From NCBI GenBank assembly GCA_025548565.1, contig JAJLPB010000007.1, positions 303,642-367,641 of the forward strand: 64,000 nucleotides of DNA, in the 5' to 3' direction. The stretch's first letter is position 1, and the number at the start of each line of letters is the position of its first letter. The DNA is from Rugamonas sp. A1-17. Lineage in GTDB: Bacteria; Pseudomonadota; Gammaproteobacteria; Burkholderiales; Burkholderiaceae_D. The notes below the pieces were generated by a model. The model worked only from the letters and a program-made list of their open reading frames with translations, was not told the DNA's origin and did not search any database. The position numbers were made by a program, and so were the translations under genes. Below are positions 58,352 to 64,000 of the stretch, one piece after another.

Positions 58352-60265
58352 ATGGTGGTTCAAGAGGTTGCCCCTGTCGCGCCAGGCGAGGAGCTGCACG
58401 CTCCGGGGGGCGGCTTGCCCGTCGGTTTGGCGAAGCGGCCGGACGGCATTTATATCGACCTGTCGCTGTCGCCGCTGACGCTGACCGCGGCCATCAACGA
58501 GGTTTTTCACTCCCACTGCTATTTCGCCGGCCTGAACTACCCTGTGCTGAACAAGGCGCTGTACAGTATCGGCCCCGAGGTGGGCACGCCGGGCAAGCCG
58601 GGCTGGGCGCGGCTGGCCGACGAGGTGCGCGTGCTGGCGCCCGAGCGCATCGCGCTGTACAAGAATCCCAAGCTGGGGCGCGGCTACGCCGAATACTATT
58701 TCGAGACCCTGTACCTGGACGAGATGACGCTGCCCGATGGCACCGTGATCCCTGAGCGGCCGACCCGGCTGGACGTCGACGAGTTTGTGGCCGAGATGTG
58801 GAACAAGGGCATCCTGTTCGGCATCGAGGTGGCGGCCGTGGCGGCGGCCATCGCCTCCACCAAGGCCGACCGCATCACCGTGGCCACCGAGCTGGAACCG
58901 GAGCCGGGCCAGGACGCGACGGTGGTCGAGGTGTCGTCCGACCTGCACCGCAGCGACGCGCCCAAGACCAAAGCGGACGGCCGCGTCGACCTGGGCAGCT
59001 TCCAGAACCGCTTCCCGCAGATCAAGGCCAACGTGCGCCTGCTCAAGAAGCTGCCGCCGGTGCCGGGCCATCCCGGCTACGACCTGGCCGGCCGCATGAC
59101 GCCGGCCGCCGCCCCCAAGGACCTGACGCTGCGCTTCTTCGCCGGCGACGGCACCGAGGCCAGGGAGCTGGAGGACGGCGAGTACCTGGTGTCGACGCGC
59201 GAAGGCTTCCTCAACGTGGACGCCAAGTCCAACCGCATCTCCATCACCGATAAAATCGTCAGCACGGACGGCGTCAGCGGGCGCACCACCGGCAACCTGC
59301 AACTGGCCGGCGCCTACGAGGAATTCGGCGACGTGCAGGAGCAGCGCGACGTCACCGGTGGCGACATCACGGTGCACGGCAACGTCTACGGCAACATCCA
59401 TTCGCGCGGCGGCACCGTGGTGCTGGACCAGAACCTGGTCAGCGGCAGCATCGCCAACGCGGCCGGCGACATCACCGTGACCGGCGTCGCCTCCGGCTCG
59501 GTGATCCATACCGCCAAAGGCGCGGTGCATATCGGCCGGGCCGAGAACTGCGTCATCTCCGGCACCATCGTGACCCTGGTCGAGGCGTCCAACTGCGAGA
59601 TCATCGCCGAGGAGATCCGCATCGAAGTGGCCGAGGGTTGCGCGGTGGCGGGCCGCAATGTGGAAATCGACAGCGCCGGGCCGCGCCGCCGCACCGAGAT
59701 GGTGGTGTATGTGCTGGTCAAGGACGTGAGCCAGTTCGACCAGGAGATCGCCGACCTGGAACAGCGGGTGGCCGGCTTCGAGGCGGCCAACGTGGCGGCG
59801 CAGCAGGAGGCCGAGCGCATCGCGGCGGTGCCGGACGTGCGGCGCTACCTGGCGCTGGCCGCCAAGCTGCGCTCCCAGGAGCTGCAGCTCAACGCCGAGC
59901 AGGGCCTGCTGCTGCGCAAGATCGCCGGCGCGGTGGCGACCGAATTGCAAGCCATCGCCAAACTGCGCACCGAACTGCAGGCCGGGCAGACCCAGCAGAA
60001 GCTGTTGCAGGACAAGCTGGCCCGCGTGATCGAGCAGAAGGCGGAGGCGGCCGGCATCGCGCGCTGCGGCCTGCGCATGGTCAGCGGCGAGACCATGGTG
60101 CGCACCATGCCGTTCCAGGCCGACGTCGCCGCGTTGACCCAGCTGCCGGCCAAGGACATCAAGCAGCGCCTGCGCGGTTCGCCCAGCGGCGAGGTGCTGT
60201 TCTGCGACAGCGCCGGTTCGCTGGACTGGCACCTCAACGCGCGGCAGCGCCCGGTGGACGCCTAG
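58352..60265 (+). CDS. FapA/DUF342 family protein, first of a tandem pair
   Basis: The 637-residue protein has the DUF342 (FapA) layout. An N-terminal domain (about 1-260) with two subparts precedes a right-handed parallel beta-helix (about 300-450; GDITVHGNVYGNIHSRGG, ITVTGVASGSVIHTAKGAV). A coiled coil (about 455-570) and a C-terminal part follow. Cytoplasmic, no signal peptide. In Vibrio the family member FapA acts in polar flagellar assembly, and polymer-forming (bactofilin-like) beta-helices are related in shape. It starts at ATG 58352, with GGGAGGAAG directly upstream. A close paralogue follows at 60380. No flagellar genes are nearby. Confidence 0.82.
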   Translation: MVVQEVAPVAPGEELHAPGGGLPVGLAKRPDGIYIDLSLSPLTLTAAINEVFHSHCYFAGLNYPVLNKALYSIGPEVGTPGKPGWARLADEVRVLAPERIALYKNPKLGRGYAEYYFETLYLDEMTLPDGTVIPERPTRLDVDEFVAEMWNKGILFGIEVAAVAAAIASTKADRITVATELEPEPGQDATVVEVSSDLHRSDAPKTKADGRVDLGSFQNRFPQIKANVRLLKKLPPVPGHPGYDLAGRMTPAAAPKDLTLRFFAGDGTEARELEDGEYLVSTREGFLNVDAKSNRISITDKIVSTDGVSGRTTGNLQLAGAYEEFGDVQEQRDVTGGDITVHGNVYGNIHSRGGTVVLDQNLVSGSIANAAGDITVTGVASGSVIHTAKGAVHIGRAENCVISGTIVTLVEASNCEIIAEEIRIEVAEGCAVAGRNVEIDSAGPRRRTEMVVYVLVKDVSQFDQEIADLEQRVAGFEAANVAAQQEAERIAAVPDVRRYLALAAKLRSQELQLNAEQGLLLRKIAGAVATELQAIAKLRTELQAGQTQQKLLQDKLARVIEQKAEAAGIARCGLRMVSGETMVRTMPFQADVAALTQLPAKDIKQRLRGSPSGEVLFCDSAGSLDWHLNARQRPVDA

Positions 60266-60379
60266 CCATGGCGTGTGCACAATGCGCGTGGTTCATGCTA
60301 AGCTGGATTCAACATTAAAAAGTGAAGAAGCGTTGTCCGGACAGGCGGCGTTTCGACGTACATCTTCCTGGGGATTACT

Positions 60380-62245
60380 GTGTCCGATGACGCAACGGCG
60401 CTGGATTTAAACGCGGAGAGCGAGCTGCCGGCAGCGATTGTCAAGCGCGCTGACGGCGTCTATCTGGCCGGCGACGCCACGACCGTGTCCTGCCTGGCGG
60501 CGGTCAGCCAGGTGTTCCTCGGCAGCGCCTACTTCTCCAACCTCGATTACGCGCTGTTCATCAAACTGCTCTACAACTGCGGCCCCGAGCTGCCGCCCAG
60601 CGTGACCAACAAGCCGCTGATACGCATCGCCGACAGCATCGAGCCTTTCCATCCGCCGCGCCGGGCGCTGTACAAGTCCGTCAAGATCATCAACGGCGAG
60701 GCGGAGTACTATTTCGAGCCGGTGTTCTTCGAGGTGCCGGGCATGCCGCTGCAGCCGGCGCGGCTCAGTTTCGACGAATTCGTCTCCGACATGTGGGTCA
60801 AGGGCATCCGCTTCGGCATCGATGCGCCGGCCGTGCGCGACGTCATCGCCAGCGGGCGGGTGGCGCGCATCATCGTCGCGCGCCGGCTCAACCCAACGCC
60901 GGGCCGCGACGCCAGCATCGAGGAAGTCTCGCGCGACATCCACCGCAGCAACGCGCCGCGCGAGAAGTCGGACGGCAAGCTCGATCTGCAGGCCTTCCAG
61001 AACCGCTTCCCGCAGGTCCAGCCCAACGTCAAGCTGCTGCGCAAGGTGCCGCGCACGCCGGGCGTGCGCGGCTTCGAGCTGTCGGGCATCGTGCTGGAGC
61101 CGCCGGTGCCGCGCGATATCGAATTGAGCAGCGTGGCCGGCGAGGGCACGGTGATCGAGAACCTGCGCGGCGGCGAGTTCCTGGTGTCGGCGGTGCAGGG
61201 CTTCCTCAGCGTGGACCCGGCCAGCAAGCGGCTGTCGATCGGGCCGAAGATCATCAGCCGCGAGGGCGTCAGCGCGCGCACCACCGGCAACCTGCAGCTG
61301 ACCGGCGAGTACGAGGAATTCGGCGACGTGCAGGAGCAGCGCTCGGTCGAAGGCGGCAACATCACCATTCACGGCGACGTGTTCGGCATCATCGCCTCGC
61401 GCGGCGGCGACATTGTCCTGAGCCGCAACCTGATGGGCGGCACCGTCACCAACGCCGACGGCGGCATACGGGTGCAGGGCGTCGCCTCCGGCTCGGTGCT
61501 GCAAACGAAGCGCGGCGAGGTGACGCTGGCGCGCGCCGAGAGCTGCATCATCTCCGGTACGCGGGTGGTGATCGGCGAGGCGAGCAACTGCGAGATCATG
61601 GCGGACGAGGTGGTGATCAAGGTGGCCGAGGGCTGCGCCATCGCGGCGCGCAGGATCGAGATCGCCAGCGCCGGGCCGCGCAAGCAGAACGAGATGCTGC
61701 TGTACACGCTGGTGCCGGACATCTCCAGGTTCGACAAGAAGATCGCCGAGCTGCAGCCGCGGGTGCAGCACGCGGCGCACGAGGCCAGCCTGCGCAAGGC
61801 GGAGATCGACGCCATCACCGGCCAGGCCGAGGTGCGCAACTACCTGACGCTGGCCACCCGCCTGCGCAAGCGCGAGCTGGTGCTGACGGCCGAGCAGGAG
61901 CCGCTGTTCCACAAGATGGCGGAGTCGGTGGGGCCGTCGCTGCGGGCGGTGGCCAAGATTTCGCTGGCGATGAAGGCGGCCCAGGTGCAGCAGGAGCAGG
62001 CGCAGGAAGAGGTGAACCAGGTGCAGCGGCAGAAGCGCGCCGTGATGAGCGGCTCGCGCTGCATGGTCGAGAAGCTGACCGGCGACGTGCTGCTGCGGAC
62101 CATGACCTTCGTGCCGGACGGCCCGCCGGCGTACGACCGGCCGGCCAAGGAGGTCAAGGCCAAGGTGCGCACCACGGCCGCCGGCATGAGCACCATCTAC
62201 GCCGGCAGCGCCGGGCCGGTCGCCTGGGCGCCGGAGACCGACTAG
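60380..62245 (+). CDS. FapA/DUF342 family protein, second of a tandem pair
   Basis: The 621-residue paralogue of the preceding protein has the same order of domains. The two share long identical runs in the beta-helix (RTTGNLQL, YEEFGDVQEQR, GVASGSV, EASNCEI, VAEGC). The N-terminal domain and coiled coil have diverged more. The gene begins with GTG at 60380, with CTGGGGA upstream. The gap of 114 bases after the first gene shows no terminator. The pair probably arose by local duplication and may form mixed assemblies. The stop overlaps the convergent lysR stop in CTAG (62242-62245). Confidence 0.82.
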   Translation: MSDDATALDLNAESELPAAIVKRADGVYLAGDATTVSCLAAVSQVFLGSAYFSNLDYALFIKLLYNCGPELPPSVTNKPLIRIADSIEPFHPPRRALYKSVKIINGEAEYYFEPVFFEVPGMPLQPARLSFDEFVSDMWVKGIRFGIDAPAVRDVIASGRVARIIVARRLNPTPGRDASIEEVSRDIHRSNAPREKSDGKLDLQAFQNRFPQVQPNVKLLRKVPRTPGVRGFELSGIVLEPPVPRDIELSSVAGEGTVIENLRGGEFLVSAVQGFLSVDPASKRLSIGPKIISREGVSARTTGNLQLTGEYEEFGDVQEQRSVEGGNITIHGDVFGIIASRGGDIVLSRNLMGGTVTNADGGIRVQGVASGSVLQTKRGEVTLARAESCIISGTRVVIGEASNCEIMADEVVIKVAEGCAIAARRIEIASAGPRKQNEMLLYTLVPDISRFDKKIAELQPRVQHAAHEASLRKAEIDAITGQAEVRNYLTLATRLRKRELVLTAEQEPLFHKMAESVGPSLRAVAKISLAMKAAQVQQEQAQEEVNQVQRQKRAVMSGSRCMVEKLTGDVLLRTMTFVPDGPPAYDRPAKEVKAKVRTTAAGMSTIYAGSAGPVAWAPETD

Positions 62246-63138
62246 TCCCGCCGCAGCGCCGCCACCAGTTCGCGCGCGTAGCGGGGCAGCGCGGCGAGCT
62301 CGCGCACGCAGATCAGCAGTTTGCGTTCGGCCCATTCATCGGATAGTTTCAGCACCAGCAGGCGGTCGCCGGCGGCATGGCGGCGCGCCGCCGTCTCCGG
62401 CATCAAGGCCAGGCCGGCGCCGCTGGCGGCCATGCGGCACACGGCCTCGAAGCTGCGCAGCCTGATCTTGCACTGCATGCGCAACCCCAGTCGCGAGGCC
62501 TGGTCGGCGGCGTACTGCTGGAAGGCGCTGTCGCCCGCCAGGCCGATGAAGTCGTGGGCCAGCGCGTCGGCGTAGCGGATGGCGCGCCGGTTGCGGTACT
62601 GGCGCGCCAGCGGATGGCCGCGTCCCATCGCCAGCACGACGCGGTCGTCGCGGAAGGCGAAGGTTTGCAGTGCGGAGACGTCGGCCGCATCGCTGACGAT
62701 GCCGATGTCCGCCGCGCCCTCGGCCACGGCGCGCACGATGTCGTGGCTGAGGCGCTCCTCCAGGTCGATGCCCAGCTTCGGATGCGCGGCGAGGAAGGCG
62801 GACAGCGCGTCCGGCAGGAATTCGGTCATGGCGGAGGTGTTGCACAGCAGCCGGATGCGTCCCTTCAGGCCGGACGCGAATTCGGCCAGGTCGGCCTGCA
62901 TGTCGTCCACCTGGCGTGCGATGGCGCGGGCGTGGTGCAACAAGGCGCGGCCGGCTTCCGTCGGCTCGGCGCCGCGCCGGCCCCGCCGCAGCAGCGCCAC
63001 GTCCAGCGCCTGCTCCATGCCGCGGATGCGGGCGCTGGCCGACGGCAGCGCCAGATGCGACAGCTGCGCGCCAGCCGTGATGCTGCCGCTTTCCGCGATA
63101 TGGACGAACAATTTCAGGTCGGTCAGGTCGAAGCGCAT
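62242..63138 (-). CDS. LysR-family regulator, divergent from a TauE-type exporter
   Basis: The 298-residue protein has the LysR winged helix (1-60, FDLTDLKLFVHIAESGSITA, then ARIRGMEQALDVALLRRGRRG) and an effector domain (90-295) with GAGLALMPETAARR near residue 240. It is divergent from the TauE/SafE gene at 63213 across 74 bases and probably controls it. The effector is unknown; an anionic or sulfur compound would fit the neighbour. Confidence 0.88.
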   Translation of the reverse strand: MRFDLTDLKLFVHIAESGSITAGAQLSHLALPSASARIRGMEQALDVALLRRGRRGAEPTEAGRALLHHARAIARQVDDMQADLAEFASGLKGRIRLLCNTSAMTEFLPDALSAFLAAHPKLGIDLEERLSHDIVRAVAEGAADIGIVSDAADVSALQTFAFRDDRVVLAMGRGHPLARQYRNRRAIRYADALAHDFIGLAGDSAFQQYAADQASRLGLRMQCKIRLRSFEAVCRMAASGAGLALMPETAARRHAAGDRLLVLKLSDEWAERKLLICVRELAALPRYARELVAALRRD

Positions 63139-63212
63139 GATGCCAGCCTATGGATTTAACGAAGTCTGGATGAGTATATTCCACATTTTCAGGCGGCGCG
63201 GGGCGCGGCACA

Positions 63213-63965
63213 ATGGGGGCCATGGATACCTCGCATATTTTCGTCGCCCTGGTGTTTGCCCTGGCCGGCATGGTCAAAGGCGTTACCGGCATGGGCTTGC
63301 CGACCGTCGCCGTGGCGTTGCTGACGCTGAAGATGCCACCGCTGGAGGCAGCCGCGCTGTTGATCGTGCCTTCGTCCGTGACGAATGTCTGGCAGTTGGC
63401 GGCGGGACCGGCGCTGTATCCCCTGTGGCTGCGCCTGCGGCCCATGCTGCTGGCGGTGTGCCTTGGCACTGCGGCGGCGGCCCCGCTGGCCGGCGCGCAG
63501 GACGCCGCCCGCTGGAGCGGTGCGGTGCTGGGGATCGCGCTGCTGGCGTACGGCCTGCTCGGCTTGACCGGCTGGCGCTGGCACGTGCCGCCGCGCGCCG
63601 AACGCTGGGCGGGGCCGCTGGCCGGCGCCTTCACCGGCTTGATGGCGGGCGTCACCGGCGTCTTCGTCATGCCGGCGGCGCCGTACCTGCAGGCGCTGTC
63701 GCTGGAAAAGGACGATCTGGTGCAGGCGATGGGGTTGGCCTTCACCGTCTCCACGCTGGCGCTGGCGGTCATGCTGGCCGGCCGGGGAGCGTGGCAGGCA
63801 TCGGCCGCGGGAGTGTCGTTCCTGGCGCTGCTGCCGGCGGGCGCCGGCATGCTGCTGGGGCAGCGGCTGCGGGGACGCATGCAACCGGTGCTGTTCCGGC
63901 GCTGCTTCTTTGCCGGGCTGCTGGCGCTGGGCGCGCACCAGTGCCTGCGGATGTTTATAAATTGA
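63213..63965 (+). CDS. TauE/SafE family anion exporter
   Basis: The 250-residue membrane protein has about seven to eight helices and the two-repeat TauE layout: ALAGMVKGVTGMGLPTVAVA in the first half and the matching AGAFTGLMAGVTGVFVMPAA in the second. The GVTGMGLP and GVTGVFVMP repeats are diagnostic. The family exports sulfite or organosulfonates. It starts at ATG 63213 or 63222; both give the same first helix. It stands next to a divergent LysR gene. Confidence 0.87.
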   Translation: MGAMDTSHIFVALVFALAGMVKGVTGMGLPTVAVALLTLKMPPLEAAALLIVPSSVTNVWQLAAGPALYPLWLRLRPMLLAVCLGTAAAAPLAGAQDAARWSGAVLGIALLAYGLLGLTGWRWHVPPRAERWAGPLAGAFTGLMAGVTGVFVMPAAPYLQALSLEKDDLVQAMGLAFTVSTLALAVMLAGRGAWQASAAGVSFLALLPAGAGMLLGQRLRGRMQPVLFRRCFFAGLLALGAHQCLRMFIN

Positions 63966-63966
63966 G

Positions 63967-64000
63967 TTACAAACTGACCTTGCCGCGCAGCTGTTTGCGC
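63967..64000 (-). CDS. Possible C-terminus of a gene entering from the right edge
   Basis: On the minus strand the last bases read RKQLRGKVSL followed by TAA (63969-63967). This is only two bases past the stop of the exporter. A convergent gene ending here would fit the dense packing of the window. Ten codons are too few to name it. Confidence 0.3.
   Translation of the reverse strand, partial: RKQLRGKVSL

Overview
The window is GC-rich throughout. Its gene content suggests a free-living betaproteobacterium of the Oxalobacteraceae type (Massilia, Duganella or Janthinobacterium relatives). This rests on a C-terminal-Phe porin, many secreted peptidases (S1, M4 protealysin, M61, S46), MdtABC with its own outer-membrane factor, EnvZ/OmpR, a CheB-CheR fusion and c-di-GMP proteins. 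The taxonomic placement is inference, because no rRNA, tRNA or phylogenetic marker set is present. Almost all the DNA is coding, and short overlaps (ATGA, TGATG and convergent CTAG) are common.

Layout. 1-2390: the right part of an IS30-family insertion sequence, then an AT-richer patch of small orphan genes (membrane protein, cREC-domain protein, unknown). 2391-8201: YcgR PilZ protein; a secreted serine protease coupled to an FHA membrane protein; ribA; pirin with a divergent LysR regulator. 8268-13698: HDOD protein coupled to a PAS-GGDEF-EAL protein, GST, a YSC84 lipoprotein, and a cysteine-free glutaredoxin coupled to a PPC-domain protein. 13695-16211: emfourin and protealysin, a HicAB module with a shortened HicB, and an unknown gene. 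16257-19077: secreted esterase, SDR, MerR, DUF3820, small exported protein. 19216-26443: M61 peptidase behind a candidate sigma-54 promoter, MFS and sodium:solute transporters, SppA, GNAT.

26412-38541 is an envelope-stress block. A Cpx/Bae-type kinase, regulator and Spy-like chaperone lie divergent to mdtA-mdtB-mdtC-outer membrane factor, and an exact CpxR-type box sits between them. 38681-46136: CheB-CheR-PAS protein coupled to a PAS histidine kinase; cupin and porin; MocR regulator. 46476-49706: S46 peptidase and an unknown exported protein around a shared terminator.

49919-54082 is a probable thiamine-acquisition locus. A PnuC-type transporter, a NadR-like kinase and a small outer-membrane barrel form a tightly overlapping operon, convergent with a TonB-dependent receptor that has a TPP riboswitch in its leader. 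54202-63965: an Imm26-like orphan, envZ/ompR with phased OmpR-like boxes, small exported proteins, two tandem FapA/DUF342 paralogues, and a LysR regulator divergent from a TauE-type exporter.

The most interesting points are the thiamine locus with its extra barrel, the CpxR-box divergon, the MerR/SDR stretched-spacer promoter, the sigma-54 site before the M61 gene, the cysteine-less glutaredoxin coupled to PPC, and the FapA pair.
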